Assembly (NCBI GenBank): GCA_023053545.1
Contig: JAKZAN010000004.1
Location: 10,912,001 to 10,976,000, forward strand
Reading direction: 5' to 3'
Length of the DNA stretch: 64,000 nucleotides
DNA from: Lepidurus packardi
Taxonomy: Eukaryota > Arthropoda > Branchiopoda > Notostraca > Triopsidae
Shown here: piece after piece, positions 24,885 through 33,751 of the stretch
Numbering within the stretch: the stretch's first letter is position 1
Layout of the letters: each line of letters begins with the position of its first letter
Notes under the pieces: model-generated
The model's database searches: none
Told to the model about the DNA's origin: nothing
The model's input: only the letters and a program-made list of their open reading frames with translations
Program-made: the position numbers and the translations under genes

Positions 24885-26135
24885 GTGAAGAGCGATCTCA
24901 TAAAAAAATTTGCAACAGAAACCCGTGTTCATCATTTGTTTGACGTGTTAAGACCCATACAGATTCTTACAAAGGTAATCTACTTCCTACCGGAATGGGT
25001 AGACAAACCAGACCCTTTCAAATCAAAATCACTTATGGAATTCGCCGCTTTGTTTTTCAGCTCGTTCTTGTTCATATGTGCTGCTTCTTTACTGAACTAC
25101 GGTAATTACGCATTCGTGGATATAGTTGCTGGAAAAGCTAATATGGTTTTGGCAATGAATCCCTTGTTATGTGTCATTTGGTATTTTATGCCTATTTTCA
25201 TCCACGCTTTTATATTTTGCAACTTTAAACGTTTACCCATGTTTTTCAACGCTCTGAAGAATTGCATCACTCAAAATACAGCGCTCCAGCAATACCAAGC
25301 TCAATGCAACAATAAAGCGGTAAAAATATTGTATTTAGCTCATACCCTTGTTCAGTGTATATCTGCCATAGGCATAGTTTTGTTCCTGTTAGAAAATCCG
25401 ACAAGTCGCCCACTCTTTACTTCTATTACTATTTTCCAAACTGGTCCCTTGTGGTACATTGCGATGATATCGCATGTGTTTCTCGGAATCTATGCTACAG
25501 TAGGTCTAGTTACAGCAGATCTAGGTGTGGGTTTCATATTTTACTACCTGGCCCTCAGGTTCAGCGTCCTTAAGCAATATTCGCACGACTGTCGCTCCAA
25601 AATCCAGAAGTACTCTTGCCATTATGTAATACGAGGTATCCCAACGCTTTGGCAAAGCTACGAAGACATCCTGGACATGCTGAGCAGTGCAAATTCGCTT
25701 TTCGGGCCTTTGGTGTTGGCCAACCAATTCAACCACTTGATAGCTACTGCAGTCTTCACCTACGCATTAATACGTACCATCTTCGACATGCCTGCTTCAA
25801 GCGTCGTGGTTTATGTATCAAACTGGATCCTCTGCTATTTCCGTACAATAGTCTACAATACCCTATTGAGTCAAATAGACTTCGAACACAGAAAATTTCA
25901 ACGATCTTTAGCTCGTTTGGCTGCAACGTACAGCGAGTTGGACCTTACCAATAATCCAGAAGGAACCAAAGAATACGCTACACTGATACACTTGTTGCAT
26001 CGTGTCCAGAACCAAGATGTAGCAGTCAGTCCATTTGGGTTATATACTGTGACTTCCGCTACTCTTTGTGCCTTGGGAAGCACCATTGCCGCCTATTTAG
26101 TTGTTCTCTTGCAATCCAACAATTCAGCTGTATAA
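24885..26135 (+). CDS. Gustatory-receptor-like protein (receptor D), start codon apparently lost
   Basis: The frame is open for about 416 codons with every family block (HHLFDVLRPIQILTKV, PEWVDKPDPF, ADLGVGFIFYYLALRFSVL, VQNQDVAVSPFGLYTVTS, AAYLVVLLQS). At the position where paralogues B, C and E have ATGAAG, this gene reads GTGAAG (24885-24890). The same frame stays open upstream back to a TGA at 24744 but contains no ATG, and the first in-frame ATG downstream (25036) is inside the transmembrane region. Either an unseen 5' exon supplies the start, a non-ATG start is used, or this is a very young pseudogene. The 3' half is nearly identical to receptor E. Confidence 0.75.
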   Translation: MKSDLIKKFATETRVHHLFDVLRPIQILTKVIYFLPEWVDKPDPFKSKSLMEFAALFFSSFLFICAASLLNYGNYAFVDIVAGKANMVLAMNPLLCVIWYFMPIFIHAFIFCNFKRLPMFFNALKNCITQNTALQQYQAQCNNKAVKILYLAHTLVQCISAIGIVLFLLENPTSRPLFTSITIFQTGPLWYIAMISHVFLGIYATVGLVTADLGVGFIFYYLALRFSVLKQYSHDCRSKIQKYSCHYVIRGIPTLWQSYEDILDMLSSANSLFGPLVLANQFNHLIATAVFTYALIRTIFDMPASSVVVYVSNWILCYFRTIVYNTLLSQIDFEHRKFQRSLARLAATYSELDLTNNPEGTKEYATLIHLLHRVQNQDVAVSPFGLYTVTSATLCALGSTIAAYLVVLLQSNNSAV

Positions 26136-26570
26136 ATTTATGAAAAATTACACTCTGCTGCAGAACTTAGTCTCCTTTAATTTTCATAAAAAGACCGTTT
26201 CCAATACATAGAAATGGATACGATTTCATTGGATCCAGGTGGTACCAGGAAAGCAAAAGCTTGAAAAATTGTCCCATTGAACGTTGACTGTGATGTGCCG
26301 CAATACTCTAAAACTACTGTATTCGTTGAACCTACGTTGATCAGAACCACCAGCGGCGGGTTTTATGAACTCGCTGAAATCAGCTGGTTGATCAGATACC
26401 ACATTGACCACCACAAGATAAAGATTGGAAGCATTGTTAAATATGGTCCTAAACTTTTACTTTTGTTTGTTCACAAATGTATTACATATGTCCTTGTAAA
26501 ATACTGGTGTTATTCAATTCGCATCAGTATAAACTGCTTTGATTTATATGAGCTTGTACACTGATATGAC

Positions 26571-26742
26571 TAGCCAAGGAGTACTCAGTTGTGAAAAAAA
26601 ACTTGCCGAATCGCGTGCAGAACAATGTATTAGCTGTCAGTCCATTCGGGTTATATACTGTCATGTAAGCTACTCTTTGTACTATGGAGGCACCGTTACA
26701 ACCTATTTGGTTGTGCTTTTCCAATCCAATACCTCTGGATAG
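26571..26742 (+). pseudogene. Receptor relic: decayed C-terminal fragment of a receptor B-like gene
   Basis: The fragment aligns with the last ~57 codons of receptor B, from AKEYSVVK to the stop (for example NRVQNNVLAVSPFGLYTV). It has an indel in a run of A near 26594 and a premature TAA near 26666. The rest of the gene is not recognisable upstream. About 280 bp of 3' flank after it still resembles the flank of receptor B. Confidence 0.8.
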
Positions 26743-27252
26743 TACATTTCTTTACACGACAATTAACACACCTCCCTCATTATGATCAATCACATTATAA
26801 CATGTGGAAGGCACGTAAGGGAATACTTTTGTAAACACACCCACTTGGATCGACTTTTTGTCGAGTGAAATTAACAGAGCATTTAGCCCCATATGTCTTG
26901 TTTGCTCCATGGCTCACCATTATCTGTACTTCGTTCCAATGCCGAATTTATTAACGCGATCTTAACAGCACTTATTGAAACTGCGTCCAACACATGTCAC
27001 ATTATTCTGTCTACAGGTAAAAGCCCAGATAGACCGATAAGACAAGGTTGCCAACAGTGTAAGTGATTGGCAGACAATAGTTTGCAGGCCATTCTGTTTA
27101 AGCGATCATTTTATTGAATACTCATGGTATAGCGTATAAAAATGTTGCGGCAACATTTTGTTGTGGATACGAAGGTAGTAAAGACTACCACAGAGAGGCA
27201 TTCTTCAGAGCAGTACGACTTAGGCTTTCCTACCAAAAAGAAGAGTTCCACA

Positions 27253-28509
27253 ATGAAGCACTATTCTGTCAAGCCATTTGAAAGAAAACGTACTGTTCAT
27301 CATCTGTTTTCTTTGTTAAGACCCGTGCAGATTCTCACAAAGCTAGTTTACGTTATCCCAGAGTGGATCGACAAACCAGATCCTTTCCAACGGAAGTCGT
27401 GTATGACATGTGCATTGCTGGTTGTAAGTTCATTGTTGCTAATGTTTACAGCATCCTTAATGACCTATGGTAATTACGCATTCGTGGTTTTATTTATTGG
27501 CAAAGCTAGTATACTTGAGGTAATGAATCCCATGTTATGGATCCTTTGGAATTTTATGCCAGTTTTCACTCACGCTTTTTTATTAAGCAATTTAAAGCGC
27601 TTACCATCATTTTTCCAGTCTGTGAAGAATTTCCCCACCAGAAATGTAGTACTCCAGCGATACCAAGCCCAGTGCAACAAGAAAGTGGTAGTGATGCTGT
27701 ATGTGGCTCATATCCTTATCCAATGTGCATCTGCAGTAGGGGTAATTTTGTACCTAATTGAAAACCCGAATACTAGCCCACCTCCTCTCCTTACCTCCAT
27801 GACTATTTTCAGAACTGGTCCTTTGTGGTATGTCGCGATGGCGTCTCATTTATATCTGGGAATTTATGCAACAGTTGGTTTAGCTACAGCTGATCTAGGT
27901 GTGGGTTTCATATTTTACTACCTGGCCCTCAGATTCAGCCTCCTTAATCAATATTCGCACGACTGTCGCTCCAAAATCCAGAAGTACTCTTGCCATTATG
28001 TAACACGAGGTATTCCAATGCTTTGGCAAAGCTACGAAGACATCCTGGACATGTTGAGCAGTACAAATTCGCTTTTCGGGCCTTTGGTGTTGGCCAACCA
28101 ATTCAACCACTTGATAGCTACTGCAGTCTTCACCTACGCATTAATACGTACCATCTTCATCATGCCTGCTTCAAGCGTCGTGGTTTATATATCAAACTGG
28201 ATCCTCTGCTATTTCCGTACGATAGTCTACAATACCCTACTGAGTCAAATAGACTTCGAACACGGCAAATTTCAACGATCTTTAGCTCGGTTGGCTGCAA
28301 CGTACAGCGAGTTGGACCTTACCAATAATCCAGAAGGAACCAAAGAATACGCTACAGTGATACACTTGTTGCATCGTGTCCAGAACCAAGATGTAGCAGT
28401 CAGTCCATTTGGGTTATATACTGTGACTTCCGCTACTCTTTGTGCCTTGGGAAGCACCATTGCCGCCTATTTAGTTGTTCTCTTGCAATCCAATAATTCT
28501 GGTATATAA
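27253..28509 (+). CDS. Gustatory-receptor-like protein (receptor E)
   Basis: This single-exon gene has about 418 residues from the ATGAAG start at 27253 (MKHYSVKPFERK), aligned with receptors B and C. An in-frame ATG at 27142 would add 37 residues, including the translated leader block, and is less likely. Blocks: HHLFSLLRPVQILTKL, PEWIDKPDPFQRK, ADLGVGFIFYYLALRFSLL, VQNQDVAVSPFGLYTVTS, AAYLVVLLQS. From about 27893 to 28495 it is about 97% identical by eye to receptor D, while the 5' halves differ much more. A short palindrome (AAAATGTTGC / GGCAACATTTT) covers the upstream ATG. Confidence 0.88.
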   Translation: MKHYSVKPFERKRTVHHLFSLLRPVQILTKLVYVIPEWIDKPDPFQRKSCMTCALLVVSSLLLMFTASLMTYGNYAFVVLFIGKASILEVMNPMLWILWNFMPVFTHAFLLSNLKRLPSFFQSVKNFPTRNVVLQRYQAQCNKKVVVMLYVAHILIQCASAVGVILYLIENPNTSPPPLLTSMTIFRTGPLWYVAMASHLYLGIYATVGLATADLGVGFIFYYLALRFSLLNQYSHDCRSKIQKYSCHYVTRGIPMLWQSYEDILDMLSSTNSLFGPLVLANQFNHLIATAVFTYALIRTIFIMPASSVVVYISNWILCYFRTIVYNTLLSQIDFEHGKFQRSLARLAATYSELDLTNNPEGTKEYATVIHLLHRVQNQDVAVSPFGLYTVTSATLCALGSTIAAYLVVLLQSNNSGI

Positions 28510-28857
28510 TTGTTTCTTTATTTCCTTATTTTTGGCAGAAAGGACATCTTTTAATTCTCCAAGGTAACCTTTTCATGTATTAAATACCTTATACTGTATA
28601 CCTTTACTGTTTCAAATACATTTCTGCTCTAAATGTGGACCCATTTCTATACTGGCAATAATTTGGATGTAGTTTGGAACTGCCAGGTCCACTCATTAAT
28701 TTATCAGCTTTTGATCTAACTGTCCTCACTATTTACGCATGCTCCCTTCCCGTGTCTTCTTCTTTTCTTTTATATTTTCCTACAAAGCGTTCAAAAGACA
28801 AGTGCAATTAGAGATCCACAACACTTGCTACAGGAAGTTCTTCGAACACTAGTTACT

Positions 28858-30162
28858 ATGGCCACTCAAGAGTACGTTATTCCTTTGAGACGTTATATTG
28901 GGCCCCTCAATAAACTGGCTAACGGAACGTTCGCATTAATTCCATGGGATTATGAAGCCCAGTTTTCCTGTTTACGTTACGCGGTAGTTATTCTCAGCGG
29001 AATCATTCTGTGCTCCTCAACAGCTTACGGATACTACCTCCTATCCGTTCGGTTGCTTACTGCTAAACCCATTGAAGAACTAGTAGAGACGCTCAACCGG
29101 TACATTGTCTATCCTTTAGCAGTTACGTTTTTCGTCACCTTTATGAGGAAGCGGAAATCTTTGAACCGATTCCTTCAACAGTGGAAAGAATTGGAAGAGC
29201 CCCTCGATAGCTACATGAAGAACCAACAAATCAGTCTCGGCTATTACAGAATGGTCAATGTTGCCTGCTTGATTAACCTCTTCATCCTCTCAGGCTCCCT
29301 CGCGTTCTTCACGTGGAAGACGGATACGTATTCTTTGTCATCCATCAAAGCTGTACGAACTTCGCCGGCCTTCTATTTTGTTTACGTGGTTGACATCATG
29401 GCCTTTTGCAACGCAACACTGCTAAACTACATGGCGGACGTTGTGGCAAGCTTCGCCTACCGCAATTTAGCTTGTGTTTTATTGAAGATACAGAACGCCT
29501 TTGAGAAAGATGTCGACGATCTACTACAGAAACTACAGATTGACGAGTTGCAGGCAGCAGACCCTTTTATTTTTCACGAGAATACAGTTGCTTGGATGGA
29601 AAAGTCAATGTCAAGAGGAACTCGCAGTCGTGGTACAAAGAGGGTGCTGGTGTCTTTCGAGGACACCATTGATGCCATGTGGAAGCGTTACGAGAGCTTG
29701 AATCAACTCGTAGATGAAGCAGGAGATTACTTTGGGGCAGTACTTTCTGTGAGCTACGCTGGCTACTTTATCATCATTTGCAGTGTGACGTACTTTCTCC
29801 TCGCATTGCTGCGCAAAGGGAGCAGTGACGCTAATCCTTTCAATGGCATAAGTTTCCTGGCTTACATGTTGGGAAATATCCTCTTCCTGATCAAGATTGT
29901 GTTTGTAAACAGCATGTGCAGTCGGTTACCCGCTCAAGTGACTGCCTTTCAGGTTAGTATTAACAAGACGATGAAAAGATGCTGGAAAGAGCTTGGGAAC
30001 GATGAAAAGAACACTTTGCAAGCCTTTTTGCAACACGTCCGCAGTAATAAATGGTCAGTTTCGCCTCTCAACTTGTTTACGATAAACACTAGCACTCTCC
30101 TTTCCATGACAAGTCTTATTGTTACTTACATTATTGTCTTGCTCCAAAGCAATTGCGGATAA
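28858..30162 (+). CDS. Gustatory-receptor-like protein (receptor F)
   Basis: This single-exon gene has about 434 residues from 28858 (MATQEYVIPLRRYIGPL). An in-frame ATG at 28825 would add 11 residues. The chosen start aligns with receptor G (MAAKDYVIPLQR). Shared blocks with G are YIVYPLAVTFFVTFMRKRKS, WKRYESLNQLVDEAGDYFG and the C-terminus NTSTLLSMTSLIVTYIIVLLQS, close to the canonical TYhhhhhQF. F and G form a second subfamily, clearly apart from receptors B-E. Confidence 0.88.
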   Translation: MATQEYVIPLRRYIGPLNKLANGTFALIPWDYEAQFSCLRYAVVILSGIILCSSTAYGYYLLSVRLLTAKPIEELVETLNRYIVYPLAVTFFVTFMRKRKSLNRFLQQWKELEEPLDSYMKNQQISLGYYRMVNVACLINLFILSGSLAFFTWKTDTYSLSSIKAVRTSPAFYFVYVVDIMAFCNATLLNYMADVVASFAYRNLACVLLKIQNAFEKDVDDLLQKLQIDELQAADPFIFHENTVAWMEKSMSRGTRSRGTKRVLVSFEDTIDAMWKRYESLNQLVDEAGDYFGAVLSVSYAGYFIIICSVTYFLLALLRKGSSDANPFNGISFLAYMLGNILFLIKIVFVNSMCSRLPAQVTAFQVSINKTMKRCWKELGNDEKNTLQAFLQHVRSNKWSVSPLNLFTINTSTLLSMTSLIVTYIIVLLQSNCG

Positions 30163-30601
30163 AATTTCAAAACGATACATTTTTATGAAACTCCCCTTTA
30201 GTATATCAACTTAACAACTTCTTGACCAACCTTCTTCACTTTTATCTTCCTATTAACGTATAACCATTAAGCTTATACTTCGGCCACTAGGAAATTACTT
30301 TAATTAGCACGCTCATGTTTGGACTTGTAACTGTATCCAATGTGGAGCGATAAAAACTGTCTTTTCTATTGACTATTACAGAACTTCTACCAGAAAATAA
30401 TTCCGTGTTCCTACCCAGCCATTTGCCAAATTACTTGCACTAAATCATGTATACTGTATTGATCAGAACTATACGGACATGCTCATGCTCATTTTAAAAA
30501 GTTAAAACGCTTTTAAGAAAATTAAACACGCTACATTCTGTGGGCAGGGGTCTTTTCCTGATTAGTCGCTGTCAAACAGTGCAACAAGAGAAAGCCAAAT
30601 T

Positions 30602-31915
30602 ATGGCCGCTAAAGACTATGTAATTCCTCTACAAAGAAATCTAGCTCCTGTTACCAAACTACTAATTCTAACTGGTGGATTGCTATCATGGGATTACTCC
30701 TTGCAGGGTAACATAGTAATCCGGTATCTGCGCTATGTAATGACTGCCTTTTTCGGACTGGGTTTGTGTGTAACGTTTGCGTTAAATAGCTACCTACTCT
30801 TGCAAGTCATGACAGCTCCTGACATTCACGTTCAGAAAGTCGTTGAGACGCTGCTTAGGTACCTTGTGTATCCTCTAGGTATCGTTAATTTCGCACTATT
30901 CACTCGGAAACGTAAGTCAATCTACACATTCATGCAAGACTGGAGACAATTGGAGGAGCCATTGGATGCTAAAAAGAACGTTGCAGTAAAGCCCTTGCAA
31001 AATTATCGTCTGGCTGCCAATTTTATCTGCGTTCTCGTCATCGTACTTACTGCTATGTCTGCGTACACTAGTACAGCCCATCTAGACACCATACTCTCGC
31101 TAGTCTCATTAGACGTGATTCTAAAATCCAAAATGTATTACATATTTCTTGTCCTAAGCGTTCTTATTTCCTTTCACTCCCTGCAACTAAACGCTCTTGG
31201 GGACATTTTTCCCGCGTACGTGTACCGAAATTTCGCCATTTTATTAGTCAAGATCGAAACAGCCTTCCTGGCAGATATGGAAACCTTTGGGAAACAGAAA
31301 AATCCAGACCAGCTTCCCTCTTATACAATCAGTTCTTTTCTTCCAAGCGAGATATCACCATCAATCCTTAGGAAAAGACAATTCTGCGCCGATCCGCCAT
31401 TGTTATCCAGAAAAGACGTCATCAACCAGCTATGGAAGCGTTACGAGCATCTTGACAAGCTTGTGAAAAAAGCAGGTGACCTGTTTGGATTTTCTCTCTT
31501 TTGCAGCTACGCCGTTGCGTTTTACACAATCTGTTGCGCATTTTATTGGCTTGTATCAACTGTTCGTGCTCAAAGCAAAACTGGTTCCCTTTCAGACGAT
31601 ACTTTCATTCCAGTGATGAACATTTTTATGTGCCTGTGTTTTATAGTCAAACTAACGATCTTAAACAACTTGTGCAGCAGCTTGCCCAACCAAGTAACCC
31701 TATTTAACACCAGTATAAGCAGTACAACCTACAAGTATTGGGAAGACCTTCAAATTGAAGAAAGACAGCTATTGCGATTCCTTTTGCGTCATTTGAAAAT
31801 CAACAACTGGGCAGCGACACCCCTGAACTTATTTTCAATCACTACCAGCACTTTGCTGTCCATGGCTAGCCTTATTGTCACTTACGTCATTGTTTTACTG
31901 CAGTATCAGCCCTAA
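30602..31915 (+). CDS. Gustatory-receptor-like protein (receptor G)
   Basis: This single-exon gene of 437 residues starts MAAKDYVIPLQRNLAP. It shares YLVYPLGIVNFALFTRKRKS, LWKRYEHLDKLVKKAGDLFG and the TM7 block TTSTLLSMASLIVTYVIVLLQ with receptor F, 440 bp upstream. It is the last receptor of the array. The final residue of the GR motif is Tyr rather than Phe. Confidence 0.88.
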   Translation: MAAKDYVIPLQRNLAPVTKLLILTGGLLSWDYSLQGNIVIRYLRYVMTAFFGLGLCVTFALNSYLLLQVMTAPDIHVQKVVETLLRYLVYPLGIVNFALFTRKRKSIYTFMQDWRQLEEPLDAKKNVAVKPLQNYRLAANFICVLVIVLTAMSAYTSTAHLDTILSLVSLDVILKSKMYYIFLVLSVLISFHSLQLNALGDIFPAYVYRNFAILLVKIETAFLADMETFGKQKNPDQLPSYTISSFLPSEISPSILRKRQFCADPPLLSRKDVINQLWKRYEHLDKLVKKAGDLFGFSLFCSYAVAFYTICCAFYWLVSTVRAQSKTGSLSDDTFIPVMNIFMCLCFIVKLTILNNLCSSLPNQVTLFNTSISSTTYKYWEDLQIEERQLLRFLLRHLKINNWAATPLNLFSITTSTLLSMASLIVTYVIVLLQYQP

Positions 31916-32361
31916 CATATATATAAAAAACGTTCCACTTTGCTCCCCCACGGCGTCAAATGTCACTTTCGCTATTGTTTTGCTGTCGAAAACCTTATTC
32001 AACTTTAATCATTCCAACCGCTTGTTCATAGAAAACGCCCGTTTCTTGTGTCTAACGTGTCTTTGATGTCACCTTCGCTTAGTATGAAAACAAAATTCAC
32101 TTAAGTCATTCATATTTGCAGCTATTGGAAATTGTATTATATTTAGTTCATTTAAGCTAAGGCTGGGAAGCCAATGATGAACCATCCTGAAGAGTTTCAT
32201 GAATTTGTAACCAAAAAGTCCATCTACGCCATTCAGTGCACTATATACCGACAATTTCTTTAACACTTATTGATCCCTATATTCTCTACCCTTTTTAATG
32301 TTGCATAGTTAGTTTTTAACGCCGCTTTATGGGCAGAAGCAATAGGCGCGTTCTCATTCAA

Positions 32362-32752
32362 AACAAGGACCACGGACCACAACACAAGGACGGTTCAAGT
32401 GACCAAGAGCATTTCAAGTTCAAAAAAAGTCTCTGCTCATTAATCAATGAGCAGCAGAGACGCTTTGAACTTGAAATTCAAGCGCCAACGAGATCAAAAG
32501 ATGTTTAAGCCGTGTTAAAAATTACGTCAGAAGGACAACGGACCCCGACTTAAGGACTACGAACCCCGACAAAACAACTACGAACCACGGCTTAAGGACT
32601 ACAAGGCCCGACTTAAGAACGACGGACTGCTGCGTCGTTGCGTTTTACTTACTTACCTGGAGTAAGTTCAAATAAAAATGTCCATCGAACGCCATGTCCG
32701 TAGTGCTTGCGATTATTGTCGTCCTTCTGTCGTGGTCCGTAGCCCTTCTGTT
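32362..32752. mobile_element. Non-autonomous repeat related to the 4.8-kb foldback element
   Basis: The left end (AACAAGGACCACGGACCAC) and right end are imperfect inverted repeats. Internal blocks such as GCGCCAACGAGATCAAAAG and the following TTAAGCCGT plus ACGTCA-AAGGAC match the left arm of the element at 4819-5272. An internal palindrome GTCTCTGCTCATT / AATGAGCAGCAGAGAC lies near 32425-32460. No coding capacity or clear target-site duplication was seen. Confidence 0.6.
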
Positions 32753-32921
32753 GCATTGCCGCTAACTTTGTAACTGCATACACAATTTCTCAAAAATACA
32801 CTAGAACAATATGTATGACAAGTACATTACCGCCAAGATGTTTAGTAGAAATCTCTTATAATTGTTTCTTTAGACTATAGAGAAACAGTGTTCAAATCGT
32901 CCATTTTATTTAACGTTCCAA

Positions 32922-33222
32922 CAGGGGCGTCGCGAGGGGGTTTCCATTGGGGGGGTGGAGACCTTAGTTTTACCGACTGTAGTTGACGATTTTACCGACT
33001 GTATTATAGTTTCTATCTTATATTTTCTATCGACTATTAAAGATTTAAACAGTTATTATCGTAGTTATTTCCTTTAATTTTTCGAGATTTATTGAATAAT
33101 ACTCGTTTTATTTTCATTTTCCGAATTTTACCGACGGCGACCCAAATTTTACCGAATCGGTTTTTGGCCAATTATTGGGGGGGTGGTGCACCCCCCCAAA
33201 CCCCCCCCTCGCGACGCCCCTG
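32922..33222. mobile_element. 301-bp hAT-type MITE with perfect 8-bp target-site duplication
   Basis: It begins CAGGGGCGTCGCGAGGGGG and ends with the matching inverted CCCCCTCGCGACGCCCCTG. The direct repeat CGTTCCAA flanks it exactly at 32914-32921 and 33223-33230. Terminal CAGGG and an 8-bp duplication are hallmarks of the hAT superfamily. It has no transposase, so it is non-autonomous. A perfect duplication implies fairly recent insertion. Confidence 0.88.
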
Positions 33223-33230
33223 CGTTCCAA

Positions 33231-33751
33231 TAATGTCTACAATCTCCTCGTTAGCCCAGGTAGACTATAGTCTCACCGAAGTAATCACAGCCCCGAAAAG
33301 GTAAACATCAGTCGATAGACTCAGTGACATTTGTACAGAAACACCACATTAGAAAAGGCTCATTAAAATGGTCACATGTGTCCATACCCCCATCAGGCTA
33401 GGGGATTGTTACGTTTTCCTTTACTTTAAATAATCATAACAACCCATTTCTAGCTCATAATTATAATTATTATACAGCATCTAATGCCCCCCAAAATGTG
33501 AACACAAACAAGCTTCCTGGTATTGTAGCTATTGAAAATCCCTTGCTCATAGCTATTGCATTGAAGTGCATTGAATACGCAAATCCCAACCTTATAAAAT
33601 CTCATAAAAATAAAATCAATCTGGCTTGAAACTTGCTTTAAAATCCCTCACCGTTTTGTCTCTTTGTACTGCGCTTCAATCTAGCTATGTATCACATTCA
33701 AATAAACTGTCCATGATAAGCCTAATTTAAAATATGCTCGTAGTGCCGGGT
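33231..33751. other. Probable 3' untranslated region of cabut and intergenic DNA
   Basis: This AT-rich stretch follows the cabut stop codon (toward lower coordinates). No coding exon was seen. Confidence 0.4.

Noticed and set aside
33092..33304. 70-codon frame across the hAT MITE
   Set aside because: It spans the element end and flank and contains poly-Gly/Pro from the terminal repeat. No transposase similarity.
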